A stretch of DNA of 64,000 bases from Albidovulum sp. bin36. Its GTDB lineage: Bacteria; Pseudomonadota; Alphaproteobacteria; Rhodobacterales; Rhodobacteraceae. The number at the start of each line of letters is the position of its first letter. Position 1 is the first letter of the stretch. The position numbers and the translations under genes were made by a program. The notes under the pieces were generated by a model. That model had not been told where the DNA came from. It made no database searches and saw nothing but the letters and a program-made list of their open reading frames with translations. The stretch covers positions 1 through 64,000 of the forward strand of contig MPMP01000008.1 in assembly GCA_002238565.1 (NCBI GenBank). Direction: 5' to 3'. Of this stretch, positions 39,969 through 50,909 are shown one piece after another.

Positions 39969-40303
39969 AAGCCTTCGCCTGGATAGCTTTTCTGGGAATT
40001 CTCGCGGCCGGATGCGGTCACATCCCGCCCGGCAAGGACTCGGGTGCAAACCTGAATACGGAGGCCGAGAATGCTCTGTATCGCGGATGCCGAAGCGATA
40101 TCGAAAACGGAGATGATCCGCGGTGCGGAAACGGCAGCTCGTCGCCTAATCCAAGTGCTGTCGTTCCGATGCCGCCCTACGGCGGCAGAAATTCCCCACT
40201 GACGCGAGAATCGCTTGAGAACGTTTGCTCTGGCGAGCTGAATTGCTTGGAAGGATTCGTCATCGAGCGAATCGAGGAATCGGCGAAAAAGGGCGGCGGC
40301 TAA
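39965..40303 (+). CDS. Small hypothetical lipoprotein
   Basis: MKAFAWIAFLGILAAGCGHIPPG lipobox; 4-nt overlap with subtilase gene. Confidence 0.65.
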   Translation: MKAFAWIAFLGILAAGCGHIPPGKDSGANLNTEAENALYRGCRSDIENGDDPRCGNGSSSPNPSAVVPMPPYGGRNSPLTRESLENVCSGELNCLEGFVIERIEESAKKGGG

Positions 40304-40848
40304 AACCTATAGGCGATTCTGAATTCTATGAAATCTCGAATTTCGCTTTTCTTTAAAATGCCGCCGCCGACCGCATCGACCCAAGCCAGGCCCGTGCCGC
40401 AATGAAATTCACGGTTGAACTTGTCGATGCAGGGCTTTTCCGAAATTTTGCCGCCGATTTTCAGAACGTGGTGGCTGCCGAAGTAGAATCCGAAATTCCC
40501 GAAATTGCGGGTATAGCCAATTCCTAGCGAAAGAAGGGGGCCGGCGACGAACAGCGCGCTCTTATAGCCCGCATCGAATAGGAAGGGGATGATGACATCC
40601 CCTCGGTTGGCTATCGGATACGAAAGTATTCCTTCAAGATGGAAATTCGGATATTCGGGCTTATAGAATTCGCTTACGTCGAACGCTTGGCCGTTCAAGG
40701 CCGTAAACCGCCCGTGCCATACCTCCGACTGTACATAGTTCGCCGAACCGTCCAGCTTTTCCAGGACCAGGCTGCTTTCTGAAATCGCTGCGGTCGACGA
40801 CGCGATTAGAATCGCGAATGACCTCAAGAGGCAAATTTTCCACTTCAA
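40300..40848 (-). CDS. Putative secreted/outer-membrane protein
   Basis: MLKWKICLLRSFAILIASSTAAISES signal peptide; alternating hydrophobic pattern and C-terminal ...IAYRF. Confidence 0.55.
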   Translation of the reverse strand: MKWKICLLRSFAILIASSTAAISESSLVLEKLDGSANYVQSEVWHGRFTALNGQAFDVSEFYKPEYPNFHLEGILSYPIANRGDVIIPFLFDAGYKSALFVAGPLLSLGIGYTRNFGNFGFYFGSHHVLKIGGKISEKPCIDKFNREFHCGTGLAWVDAVGGGILKKSEIRDFIEFRIAYRF

Positions 40849-41345
40849 CATGCCCGAGATTTCGGTCGAAGCGCATTTCAATTCAATTCTCTGCCTTCGA
40901 AGCTTCGTCGACTTGCACTTAAAGTCATTCCGCAACACTAGCAATCCGCGGCTTTCGAGTTCGTGTAGCTATAAAATATTGCAATGGCGCGCATTTATAC
41001 CGGAATCGTATTTGCGCCGATAAAGTGACATTGTTTGCAAGAAAATCCAGTCGATAGGGAGCATCCCGTCGATGGCGGGCCGAAAGCGCAGGAACTCGCC
41101 AAAGTCGCGCGTTTATAAGTAACCGCCGACTCGCCCGCTTTCCTTTAGCCGGGCGACTCGCTCGCTTCAGAGTCAGCCTTTTTATCCAAGCCAATAGGAT
41201 TTGCCGTTCGAATTTAAGCTTCAGATATTTTTGGGCTTCGCAAGATGGCGAATAAGGGAAGCAGGATATCAATGGCTCTGCCGAGTGCCGGAAACCGGGT
41301 CGCGCCGAATACTTTGAAGCCTTGAAAAAGTTGCGCGAGCGGCAG

Positions 41346-42719
41346 TTAAGTCTGAATTCCCGACAAGGCGTCTTCGATTCCAAGCGACAGTTTGTCGAAG
41401 AGCTCATCCAGCTGCAAATCCGAGAGTATGAAAGGCGGGCACAATATAACGGAATCGCCCAGGGGCCGGCAAATAAGGCCGCGGTCTTCGCAGGCGCCGG
41501 CTATGCGCTCGGAGATTTTCAACTCGCTCGGAAAACTTTCCCTGGTCTCCTTGTCCGCAACGAGTTCCAGAGCGCCCATGAACCCGGCGACGCGAACTTC
41601 ACCGACATGGCGATGCGCCGCAAATTCATGCATCCTTTGATTGAATTGCGGCGAAAGGCGTTTAACGTTGCTTAGGAGCCCGCCGTTAAGGATCAAGTCG
41701 ATCGCCTCGAGCGCAACGGCGCATCCCACGGGATGGCCGGATGCAGTGAATCCATGCGGAAATTCGTCGCTGCCTTCGCTCGCGGCCTGAACCCGGTTCG
41801 CAAGGCTATCGCCAAGGATCACAGCCGCGAGCGGAAAGTAGCCGCAGGTTAGATTTTTGGACGAAATGATTGCGTCCGGCTTAAATCCGTAGGATTCGCA
41901 TCCCCAGATGCGTCCGGTTCTCCCGAAGCCGCAAATGACTTCATCCGCGATTAGCGGAATTTCGAATTCCGACAGAATAGCCGCGACAAGCTTGAAATAC
42001 CCTTCGGGCGGAGGAATTACTCCGCCCGCGCCTAGAACGGGTTCCGCAAAAAATCCGGCGATTGTTTCGGCGCCCTCCCGTCGAATAACGTCTTTCAATT
42101 CGTCGGCAAGCCGCCGCGAGAATTCGCGCTCCGACTCGCCCGGCTCGGCGAACCGCCAGTAGTGCGGGCACGAGAGATGAATGAATCCGTCGAGCGGCAA
42201 GCCGAAATGCCGGTTGTACGGCTTGCCGGTCATCGAGGCGGCGACAGCGGTAACGCCATGATAGCCGCCGGATCGAGTCAAAATTTTTCGACGATGCGGA
42301 AAACCTTCGAACCCGTTCGCTAGCCAGAGGATTTTGACCATCGTGTCGTTGGCTTCCGAACCGGAACTGCAGAGGAACACCTTCCCCGCCTCGAATGGAG
42401 AAACTTCGATCAGCTTTTCGCCGAGCGCGACGGCCTGGTCGGGTATCCGGCCGAAAAACGAATGGTATCCCGGCAACCGTTCGAACTGGCGCGTCGCCGC
42501 TTCGGCAAGCGCGGAATTCCCGAACCCGGCAACCATGTTCCAAAGGCCCGAATTCGCGTCGAGAAATTTCCGGCCGTGAACGTCGAATACGTAGGGGCCT
42601 TCGCCTCTCTCCAGGACCGCGGCGCCTCGCCGGGAAAGGATTTCCAGATCCGTGAACGGGAATAGCGTATTTCGAATCGCCCGCGCTTCCCAGGAATTGG
42701 CTTGTTCGACGTATTTCAT
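41346..42719 (-). CDS. Class III (PLP) aminotransferase
   Basis: VFDVHGRKFLDANSGLWN, SSGSEANDTMVKIL, SGGYHGVTAVAASMTG, IADEVICGFGRTGRIWG, SKNLTCGYFPLAAVILG. Confidence 0.9.
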   Translation of the reverse strand: MKYVEQANSWEARAIRNTLFPFTDLEILSRRGAAVLERGEGPYVFDVHGRKFLDANSGLWNMVAGFGNSALAEAATRQFERLPGYHSFFGRIPDQAVALGEKLIEVSPFEAGKVFLCSSGSEANDTMVKILWLANGFEGFPHRRKILTRSGGYHGVTAVAASMTGKPYNRHFGLPLDGFIHLSCPHYWRFAEPGESEREFSRRLADELKDVIRREGAETIAGFFAEPVLGAGGVIPPPEGYFKLVAAILSEFEIPLIADEVICGFGRTGRIWGCESYGFKPDAIISSKNLTCGYFPLAAVILGDSLANRVQAASEGSDEFPHGFTASGHPVGCAVALEAIDLILNGGLLSNVKRLSPQFNQRMHEFAAHRHVGEVRVAGFMGALELVADKETRESFPSELKISERIAGACEDRGLICRPLGDSVILCPPFILSDLQLDELFDKLSLGIEDALSGIQT

Positions 42720-42918
42720 GGTGTCGGCAGTCCGCGGAATTTTTCTTGATCATAATTCGCGCCGCGCCATGGCGCAATGGCGCCGGATTCGAAGCGGCTT
42801 TTCTTTGAAGCTCCGCAAGTGGCCTCGGTCTCGGAAAGGAATGCGGCGAGCGGTCCTCGAACTCCGAGATCGCGCAGGGCGCAAGCAGACGGCGAATTCC
42901 GGGGCGGGTTCGAGTGGG

Positions 42919-42995
42919 TGGTAGCGGAGGAGGGACTTGAACCCCCGACACGCGGATTATGATTCCGCTGCTCTAACCGACTGAGCTACTCCGCC
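42919..42995 (-). tRNA. tRNA-Met (CAT anticodon, elongator type)
   Basis: GGCGGAGTAGCTCAGTCGGTTAGAGCAGCGGAATCATAATCCGCGTGTCGGGGGTTCAAGTCCCTCCTCCGCTACCA folds as cloverleaf; anticodon stem GCGGA/TCCGC. Confidence 0.93.
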
Positions 42996-43281
42996 GAACG
43001 GAATTGGCCAATAATGGAAACTTCGGATTCGGTCAAGGAACCGCTGCGATTCCGAACCGAAAAATTTGCGATTCGGGATTTCACGCATTCGATCGCCTGC
43101 AATAAATTTCGGCTCAGAATTGGCGTGCCGCGCGATTCGGCGTCGTGGATCCCGGCTAAGCGATGCCCGGCGGCGCGGAGCTGCCGAATGCGGATTTATC
43201 GCAGGTTGCGCGACGACCGGCCGTCGAGCCCATGCGCGAATTTCTTCCCGAATGGGAGGCGGGCGCTGGAACCGCGCGGTT

Positions 43282-44034
43282 TTAGCAGGTGTAGTTCAAT
43301 GCAAGCCTGCCGCCATCAATAAAGATTGTTTCCCCCGTAATGTAGCTTGCCTTGCTAGACGCAAGGAATGCGACGACTTCGCCGACTTCGCGCGGCAATC
43401 CGGCTCGCCCAAGCGGGGTTCGGGAAAGGAGCCTCTCTATCGCGTCCGGATGGTCGTTTATGCCCGCCATCATTTCCGTATCGATTGCCCCCGGACCCAC
43501 GGCATTCACCCGGATGTTGTGGGGGGCGAGAGCAAGCGCGGATGCTTTCGTGATTTGAGCTACGCCGCCTTTCGAAGCGCAATAGGCAGGGATGGAGGGT
43601 ATCGCGACTTGGGCGTTGACTGAGGACATGTTTATGATCGATCCCTCGATCCCGTGCCGAATCATGGCCCTCGCGGCAATTTGCGTAGCGGCGAACACGC
43701 CGACAAGATTGACATCCAGGACTCTCCGGAACGAGTCTAGATCGTAGTCGAGAAACTCTCCCGGGAGAGCGATTCCCGCGTTGTTGACAAGCGTCCCAAC
43801 CGGGCCGCGGCTAGCCTCGACTTTCTCGAACAGCTCCTGCACGGCGGACGGGTCGCCCATGTCGCAGACGTAGCCGACTGCGGATCCGCCAAGTTTTTCG
43901 GCTGCTTCGGCGGCGCCGTCGCCGTTGATGTCGGCGAGAATCAGCGAATGTCCGTCTTCGCTAAGCGCTTCGGCGCAGGCGAAGCCGATGCCCTGGGCGC
44001 CGCCGGTTACCAATGCAACGGGTAGATCGTTCAT
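43282..44034 (-). CDS. SDR family oxidoreductase (3-oxoacyl-ACP reductase-like)
   Basis: VALVTGGAQGIGFACAEALSEDG, NNAGIALPGEF, AYCASKGGVAQITKASALALA. Confidence 0.9.
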   Translation of the reverse strand: MNDLPVALVTGGAQGIGFACAEALSEDGHSLILADINGDGAAEAAEKLGGSAVGYVCDMGDPSAVQELFEKVEASRGPVGTLVNNAGIALPGEFLDYDLDSFRRVLDVNLVGVFAATQIAARAMIRHGIEGSIINMSSVNAQVAIPSIPAYCASKGGVAQITKASALALAPHNIRVNAVGPGAIDTEMMAGINDHPDAIERLLSRTPLGRAGLPREVGEVVAFLASSKASYITGETIFIDGGRLALNYTC

Positions 44035-44044
44035 TTTTTCCTCC

Positions 44045-45691
44045 TCAGGGTTTGAATCCATAGCCTCGCTTGGCTTCTTCCAAAGAAATGTATTCGCCGT
44101 CCACATCGTGATTGATCGCAGCCGGATCGCGATTGCCGGGAGACCCGAGTCCGCCTCCGCCGGGCAGGGACAGCCGTAGCCTCTGACCGTTTTTCACGAG
44201 TTGCCGTCCCTTGGAACGAAGCTTCGTTCCGTCCGCCAATTCAACGACTCCCGCGCGGCCCGGCTCGCCTCCGTCTCTGCCTCTAGCCGGGTTGTCGACG
44301 CGATCGAACATCGCGTTGAACCAGAACTCGTACCCGTTCCGCGGTTCGATTTCGACAATCTGGCCGAGGCCGCCGCGATGTTCTCCGGCCCCGCCGGAAT
44401 CCTGCCGAAGTTCTTTCCGCCATACTGTAATAGGTCCGACCTGCTCCGTAGCCTCAACGCTCATCGTCGAGACGCCGGAAGGAAAAGCCGTTGCCGAAAG
44501 ACCGTCCGAATCCGGCCTCGCGCCGGTTCCGCCAGAATTGAACATCAGGATTTCGCGCGCGGGAAGCTTGCTGTCCGGATCCGCAGCTCTAGCCGACATC
44601 TGGATATTCCAGAGCGCGGAGGCCCCCTCCGCCGGAACTTTGCCCGGAAGGGCGAAATAAAGCGCGCCAAGAACGACATCAGGGATGAAATGGCCGAGAA
44701 CATGACGAATCGAAACCGGCGCGGGCCGCTTCGCGGCTAGAATGCAGCCCTCCGGCGCCGTTATCCTGAAAGGAGCGAGTGCGCCGGCATTATTCGGTAC
44801 GTCGGGGGCTATGGCGCATTTTAGAGCGTAGCAAGCGTAGGCGCGCGTGTAGACCTCCGGGACGTTCACTCCGAGGGAGCTCGTGCCGCTAGTGCCGGAA
44901 AAATCGGCCGACAGCTCTTCGCCCTCCACGTCGATTCGGATTTCCATTTCCACCGGACGGTCGTAGCCGTCGACGCGCATCCTGTTTCGGTATGTTCCGT
45001 CCGGCACTTTCGATATGGCGTCGAGAGTGGCGATCCGACTTGCCTCGACAATGTAGTCGGCGAGGTCCGAGATATCGCTGATCTCGAACTCGTTCAGCAT
45101 TTCCTTTAGCCGGCGCGCGCCCGCCTCATTGCAAGCGGCAAGGGAATACATGTCGCCGACCGTCTGGTTCGGAGTGCGGACATTCGCGCGAACCATCTTC
45201 AAGAGCAGGGAGTCTACCGATCCTCTTTCGGCGAACTTGCAAATTGGAATTTGCAGCCCTTCTTCGAAGACCTCGTGAGCGTCGGGCCCGAAACCGCGTC
45301 CGCCGATGTCGACAACATGCGCCGTGCACGCGAAAAAGCCTATGTGGCCGCCATTCCAGAATACGGGAGTAACCATTGTCACATCGTGTAGATGCCCGGT
45401 TCCCATCCACGGGTCGTTCGTAATGTAGACATCGCCGTCGAAAATGTTTCGCGGCCCTATCTCGCGTTCGAAGTGCGCGACGCTTTCAGCCATTGCGTTT
45501 ACATGCCCGGGCGTTCCCGTAACGGCCTGAGCCAGCATTCGGCACTTGCGGTCGAACATCCCCGCGGAAAGGTCGCCCGCTTCTCGGACGCTCGTCGAAA
45601 AAGCAGTCCGAACGAGAGTCGCGGCTTGCTCTTCAACCACGGCGATGAGGCGATTCCACATGATTTGAAAGTCGATCGCGGTCGGATTCAT
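44045..45691 (-). CDS. Hydantoinase B/oxoprolinase family protein
   Basis: MNPTAIDFQIMWNRLIAVVEEQAATLVRTAFSTSVREAGDLSAGMFD; ITNDPWMGTGHLHDVTMVTPVF. Confidence 0.92.
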   Translation of the reverse strand: MNPTAIDFQIMWNRLIAVVEEQAATLVRTAFSTSVREAGDLSAGMFDRKCRMLAQAVTGTPGHVNAMAESVAHFEREIGPRNIFDGDVYITNDPWMGTGHLHDVTMVTPVFWNGGHIGFFACTAHVVDIGGRGFGPDAHEVFEEGLQIPICKFAERGSVDSLLLKMVRANVRTPNQTVGDMYSLAACNEAGARRLKEMLNEFEISDISDLADYIVEASRIATLDAISKVPDGTYRNRMRVDGYDRPVEMEIRIDVEGEELSADFSGTSGTSSLGVNVPEVYTRAYACYALKCAIAPDVPNNAGALAPFRITAPEGCILAAKRPAPVSIRHVLGHFIPDVVLGALYFALPGKVPAEGASALWNIQMSARAADPDSKLPAREILMFNSGGTGARPDSDGLSATAFPSGVSTMSVEATEQVGPITVWRKELRQDSGGAGEHRGGLGQIVEIEPRNGYEFWFNAMFDRVDNPARGRDGGEPGRAGVVELADGTKLRSKGRQLVKNGQRLRLSLPGGGGLGSPGNRDPAAINHDVDGEYISLEEAKRGYGFKP

Positions 45692-47769
45692 TTGCTCGCG
45701 TCCTTGCGCTCGATCAGAATGGAAGCATCCTCCTGGATTTCGGCTGCGAATGCGGACGTTACAATCGTCGACGTTTCGTCTTCTACGATAATCGCCGGGC
45801 CGTCGATCAAATGCCCCGGCGCCAAGTCGCGCCGGTGGAATTCCGACGCGGACACGCTTCGGCGCCCCGCAGCTTCCCTTATGTCCCGCTTGCCGGCGGC
45901 TGCAATCCGCATGGTCTTCGCGCGCCGCCTTACCCTGTCGACGGGCGGGATGTCCGTTGAAACGGTTAGCGACCAATTGGTGATTTCAACCGGAAGGTTC
46001 TCGATTGTACGCCCGAATAGTTCCGAATACGATTTCTCGAAGGCTTCAATAATCGCAGATCGGTGCGCATCTTCGAATTTTCTGAAACCCAGGCGCACCG
46101 GTATTTCCCATCCCTGGCCCGAATACCGCATATGGGCGACAAGGCGCGTAAAGGTTCGGGTGTCGCCTGCTCCTTCTTCGACGAATGAGCGAGCCTCCGA
46201 TTCCATCGATTCGAGCGCCGCGTTAACTGCGCCGGGATTGAAATCGTCCATTCGCTGGAACTGGCCGCGCGCCGCCTCGTAGCTGAATGGCGCGCGAAGG
46301 AACCCGATCGCCGAACCGACCCCGGCTCCCGGCGGTACGATAATCCGTGAGATTCCAAGCTTTTCCGCAAGCCGGCACGCATGCAGCGGCGCGCCGCCGC
46401 CGAATGCGATTATCGTGAATATGCTTAAATCCCTGCCGTTCTCGATCGCGTGGGCGCGCGCGGCATTCGACATGTTCTCGTCCACCATTTCCGAAACCGC
46501 GAAGGCGGCCTCCTGAACGGTCAATCCGGAAGTGCTCCCGAGACGCGTTTCAATGGCTTCAATGGAAAGCTTCGTGTCGAGCGGAATCGCTCCGCCGGAA
46601 AAGCCATTCGGGTCGAGCTTGCCCAGAACTAGATTGGCATCGGTGACGGTAGGCTCGGTGCCGCCGCGCATATAGCAGGCGGGACCCGGTTCGGAACCGG
46701 CGGAACGCGGCCCAACTTTCATGCGTCCTATCGAATCCACCGTCGCGACCGATCCTCCGCCCGCGCCGATTTCGACCATTTCCACGACCGGCGCGGAGAT
46801 GACCATGCCGGAGCCTCTTTTAAATCGATAGGTTCTGGCGACCTCGAAAGTGGCAGCGGTTTTGGGAGCGCCGTTTTCAACGAGGCAGATCTTGGCAGTC
46901 GTTCCTCCCATGTCGAAACTAACGGCCCCGCCGATGCCGTGCGCCCTGGCAAGCCCCGCTGCGAATATTGCGCCGCCCGCCGGTCCGGACTCTAGCAGGC
47001 GCACCGGGTTTCTCGCCGCCGTTCGGAGGCTGATAAGGCCGCCGCCGGAATGAATAATCAGTATCGGGGCTTTTACGCCGGCATTGCGAAAGAGTTGCGA
47101 TAGCTCCTCGAGGTATTCCGCAATCCTGGGCCTAACGTAAGCGTTGGCGACGACAGTATTGAATCTGGGCAGCTCTCGCATTTGCGGCGACACCGCCGAC
47201 GACCGGGAAACCGACATCCGCGGCGCTGCCTTTTTCAACGCCCGCTCCATCATGATCTCGTGGGATTCGTTCGCATACGAATGTAGAAACCCGATCGCGA
47301 CCGATTCGAATCCCCCTCCGGCAACCCTTGCCGCCATTCGGTCGGCTTCTGCCTTTTCGAGGGGAAGCAAGACCTCGCCATCCGGCCCGATTCTTTCCCG
47401 AGCGGTGAAACGGTGCTTCCTAGGCACAAGTGGAATTGGCAGCTTGAGGCCGATATCGTACTGCTCGAACCTGTTTTCCGAACGCATCTCAATGACGTCT
47501 CTGAATCCCCGCGTCGTTATGAATGCGGTCCTAGCTCCTCGCCGCTCGATTAACGAATTCGTAACTAGCGTCGTGCCGTGGATAACCTGTTCGATGTCGG
47601 AAAGCTTGATACCGGAGCTCTCGGCTACGGATCTAATGCCCTTCAGGGTAGCGGCTGCGGGACGGTCGGTATCCGTCAGCACCTTGTATGTCGACAAGCC
47701 GCCGGGATGATCGAGCGCCACGTCCGTAAACGTTCCGCCTATGTCGACGCCGACCCGGATTCGCGTCAT
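45688..47769 (-). CDS. Hydantoinase A/oxoprolinase family protein
   Basis: MTRIRVGVDIGGTFTDVALDHPGG; GTTLVTNSLIERRGARTAFITTRGFRDVIEM; SFDMGGTTAKICLVENG; 4-nt overlap with HyuB. Confidence 0.93.
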   Translation of the reverse strand: MTRIRVGVDIGGTFTDVALDHPGGLSTYKVLTDTDRPAAATLKGIRSVAESSGIKLSDIEQVIHGTTLVTNSLIERRGARTAFITTRGFRDVIEMRSENRFEQYDIGLKLPIPLVPRKHRFTARERIGPDGEVLLPLEKAEADRMAARVAGGGFESVAIGFLHSYANESHEIMMERALKKAAPRMSVSRSSAVSPQMRELPRFNTVVANAYVRPRIAEYLEELSQLFRNAGVKAPILIIHSGGGLISLRTAARNPVRLLESGPAGGAIFAAGLARAHGIGGAVSFDMGGTTAKICLVENGAPKTAATFEVARTYRFKRGSGMVISAPVVEMVEIGAGGGSVATVDSIGRMKVGPRSAGSEPGPACYMRGGTEPTVTDANLVLGKLDPNGFSGGAIPLDTKLSIEAIETRLGSTSGLTVQEAAFAVSEMVDENMSNAARAHAIENGRDLSIFTIIAFGGGAPLHACRLAEKLGISRIIVPPGAGVGSAIGFLRAPFSYEAARGQFQRMDDFNPGAVNAALESMESEARSFVEEGAGDTRTFTRLVAHMRYSGQGWEIPVRLGFRKFEDAHRSAIIEAFEKSYSELFGRTIENLPVEITNWSLTVSTDIPPVDRVRRRAKTMRIAAAGKRDIREAAGRRSVSASEFHRRDLAPGHLIDGPAIIVEDETSTIVTSAFAAEIQEDASILIERKDASK

Positions 47770-48279
47770 TTTTCCCGGTCCCCGGCAAGCGAATTATCGT
47801 TCAAATGCAATCCCGTCATCCATGGCAAAGATTCCCGTGGCGGAGGCGTTCGCGAGAGGCGGCTTGAAATTGCAAGCGTTTGTTCCAATATCGGACCCTT
47901 GGAGCGACCGGCTTTGAATTCCTTCGAATTGCCTTAAATTCGGCAAGAATGGAATACGGGAATTTCGGCGCGGCGCCCGGCGGCGCAACAATATTCCGCC
48001 GAGAGCGATTGCGGCCGGATCGCGTTCGCTCGCTGAAAGATTGAGAAATTGCCGAATGCGAGCTCTCGGCTCGAATGCGCGACACCATGAAGCGGCTGCG
48101 CCGGATACCAGTCCAGGACCGAGGCCGGATACGGAAATTGGCCGAGGCGGATGCCGCCTATGTCGGTCCATAAGGCTTGCCGGATCGGACCATGCGACGA
48201 TCCGAGCACGCGAACTTGCGTTCATCCTGATCGTAGGTCAGTGTATGGCATCACTGGCCAAATAAATCGAAAGTGTGGC

Positions 48280-48687
48280 ATGCGCAAGCTGAAGAAATCG
48301 TCCGCTCAAATGGTCGCGGACGCGAGAGCAGGGATTGAAGAAATCGAATCCGAGAAACTTATTTCTATGCTCGGCGATCCGGATCTGGTGATTGTCGACA
48401 TCAGAGACATTCGCGAGCGCCAGCGAAGCGGATACATCCCGGGCAGCATTCATGCTCCGAGAGGAATGGTAGAATTCTGGGTCGATCCGGAAAGTCCGTA
48501 TTTCAAAGAGATTTTCGGCAATGACAGGAAGTTCGTTTTTCACTGCGCAAGCGGTTGGCGGTCGGCATTGACGGTATCGACGCTTCAAGACATGGGTTTC
48601 GAAGCCGCGCATCTAAAGAAAGGATTTTCCGACTGGGTCCGAAAAGGCGGGCCGATTGAAGGTAATCCCGACGAGACCGATTCCTAG
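48280..48687 (+). CDS. Rhodanese-like domain protein
   Basis: LVIVDIRDIRERQRSGYIPGSIHAPRGMVEFW; FVFHCASGWRSALT active-site Cys loop. Confidence 0.88.
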   Translation: MRKLKKSSAQMVADARAGIEEIESEKLISMLGDPDLVIVDIRDIRERQRSGYIPGSIHAPRGMVEFWVDPESPYFKEIFGNDRKFVFHCASGWRSALTVSTLQDMGFEAAHLKKGFSDWVRKGGPIEGNPDETDS

Positions 48688-49716
48688 TTGCATATCTGGC
48701 TGCCATCCGAATGATTCGGCTTGTACCAGCTAATCCCGCCGCCTCCATTTTTTGACTGCCGGCCGAAATCAAGATCGTTGGTATAGTCGGATTCACGGAA
48801 AAATATCTCGCTTTCCGATTCGTTCGCGCCTAATTGATTCTTGATGCCTCGGTTGCCGCGGCTTCTATTTCGCGTGGCCCGTCAAGCATCGCAAGAGCGC
48901 GCCTTTAATTTCTGCTTTATCCAGGCGGCGTGCTTCGGAGTGGAACGGACCGGCATTGTTTCAGCTGATCGGAGGATTATTCGCTAGGAAACGACAAGAG
49001 ATACGCGAGGATTGTTGGCGGCGGATGCTTCGCCGCAAGTCGACACAGATCCTCGGCCCGTCCGAATCATATTCGCGAGGGGCAGTGCACGGAAAGCACG
49101 CGCTCCGGCGGTCGCGTGTCAGGCGTAGGACGGCGCTGATGCGAGCAGCCCGGCGGAAGCGCATGGAAGAGCATTTGCCGGTAATTTTTCCGGGCTAGGC
49201 AGAGCAGACTCCGGCCGGCAGCTTGCTGTAGAACGAAGGAGCGCATTCCGGTTTCGAAATTCGAAAAGTCGGTTGGGCCCCGCGAAGGACAATTCGTCTT
49301 GTTCCAGTTATCGAGTATGCGGCCTCGCCGAACGGCATGTCACCGACGAAGATTTCGGTCCTTTAAGGTCCCGGCGGCGCCAACGACCCAAATTCGGTTG
49401 ATTTCGGCTCGTCCATTGCGATCCCCGAAGCTCCGGCGCAGGTAATCGAAAACGGATTTCCCCGGCATGCCTAGTCAAAATTCGAGGCGAACAGACCTGC
49501 AATTGCCAGAGGCGCATTTGCAGCGCCTGTCGAATTTTCGATCCGGTGGAAGCGGAGCGGCTCCGGCGGCGCGTTCGTTCGGAGGATTCGGCGGCGGGAG
49601 CCGAATAGAGGCAATAATCCAAAGGGATTTGGGCGGCGAAGGCCGGCTTCGGGCAAAAAAAGGCGCCTCCGCCGTGTTCCGCTTTGCGGTCGCCGACCGG
49701 GGAGAGGCTAGCGGCG

Positions 49717-50909
49717 CGAGGCGTTCAGCACCGCATCGAGGGCGACCACCCGTCCCTTCAGGTCGAGATCCTGCGGCAGCTGGCGCACGGCCGGGATCTC
49801 GTTGGTTTTCGAGCCGACCTGCAGCTGCCCGAGGTCCAGGCCGCTGCCGTGCTAGACGGCGGCCACCATCATCCGCCGTTCGCCATCGAGGCTTCGCGCA
49901 CGTCCTTGCCGTCGAGGGCGACCGGCGCGCCGGCCTCGCTGAACTGCTCGATCCACTCGCGCAGAGCCGTCTCCAGCGCGTCCGGCGGCATGGAGGACAG
50001 AACGTAGTGGAAGGTCGAGGTTGCCGGGGCCGTGAAGCGCTGTCGGCTCGGACTCCAGAACCCGCCGACGGCCCTGAGCTGCTCTTCGTCCAGGCGGGCG
50101 GCGTATTCGCCGAAGGCCGCAATGCCGCGGTAGCCGCTCAGCCGGGCGGCGATCATGATCGTCATGTAGCAGGCGATGCCGTAGCGCTGGCCGCGCTTCT
50201 TGCGAAAGTCGGGGATGGTCTGCAGATAGGTGCGCAGGCTGCGCAATTCCTCGGCCGGCATCGGCTCGCCCTTCGCGCCGACCTGCCATTCGGGCGCCGC
50301 CTGCTCGGAGCGCAGCTTCTCCCGCGCTCCGGCTTCAAGTTCGCGCATGTAGATCTCCTTCGGCTGCCCGTTCCGCCGCCAGCGCGCCGAGCCGCCCGGC
50401 AGCCGGGAAAACCCCTTCGTCAGGCCTAGCCGCCGCCAGTTCGTAGCTCGGTAGCAAATCCCTCCGAACCGCGACGGGTCGACGAACGTCTCGGCCAGAA
50501 GAACCGGAAAGCCGTGCAGCTCGCGCATGTCGCTCGACAGGCGGCGCAGGCTGAGGGCAAGTATCCGGGAAGCCAGGTTGGGAACCTGGCCGCGCTCCGT
50601 CAGCATCACGAACCGACTGTTGTCGGCAATCAGATGCAGGCGCGAGAACTGCTGCTCGGGCGACCAGCCGATCCAGGCATCCCGCGCGCCGACCTTGAAG
50701 GCGCCCGCCGTCCAGCCCAGAAGGGCCAGCCAGACCTCGCCCCAAACCGCCACGTGCCGAAGCGACTTGCCGAACAGGCTGTGGAACGGAAGATAGTGAT
50801 GCTCCCTGACCAGCGCATCCCAGCGGCGCTGTTCACCGGCACCGCTCACCGGGCGAACCGCGACCTCGCTTAGCACCGGCTCGCCGTCAAAAGCGCCCAG
50901 AATCTCCAT
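49717..50909 (-). pseudogene. DUF4338 (DruA-like)-ISAs1 family transposase, frameshifted and truncated
   Basis: N-term LSEVAVRPVSGAGEQRRWDALVREHHYLPFHSLFGKSLRHVAVWGEVWLALLGW...; ISAs1 part LRTYLQTIPDFRKKRGQRYGIACYMTIMIAARLSGYRGIAAFGEYA...APVALDGKDVREAS, then frame shift into MMVAAV*HGSGLDLGQLQVGSKTNEIPAVRQLPQDLDLKGRVVALDAVLNASRR*. Confidence 0.78.

Noticed and set aside
45392-46282. 296-aa ORF antisense to HyuA/HyuB
   Set aside because: Both underlying genes are well supported; antisense ORF lacks motifs.
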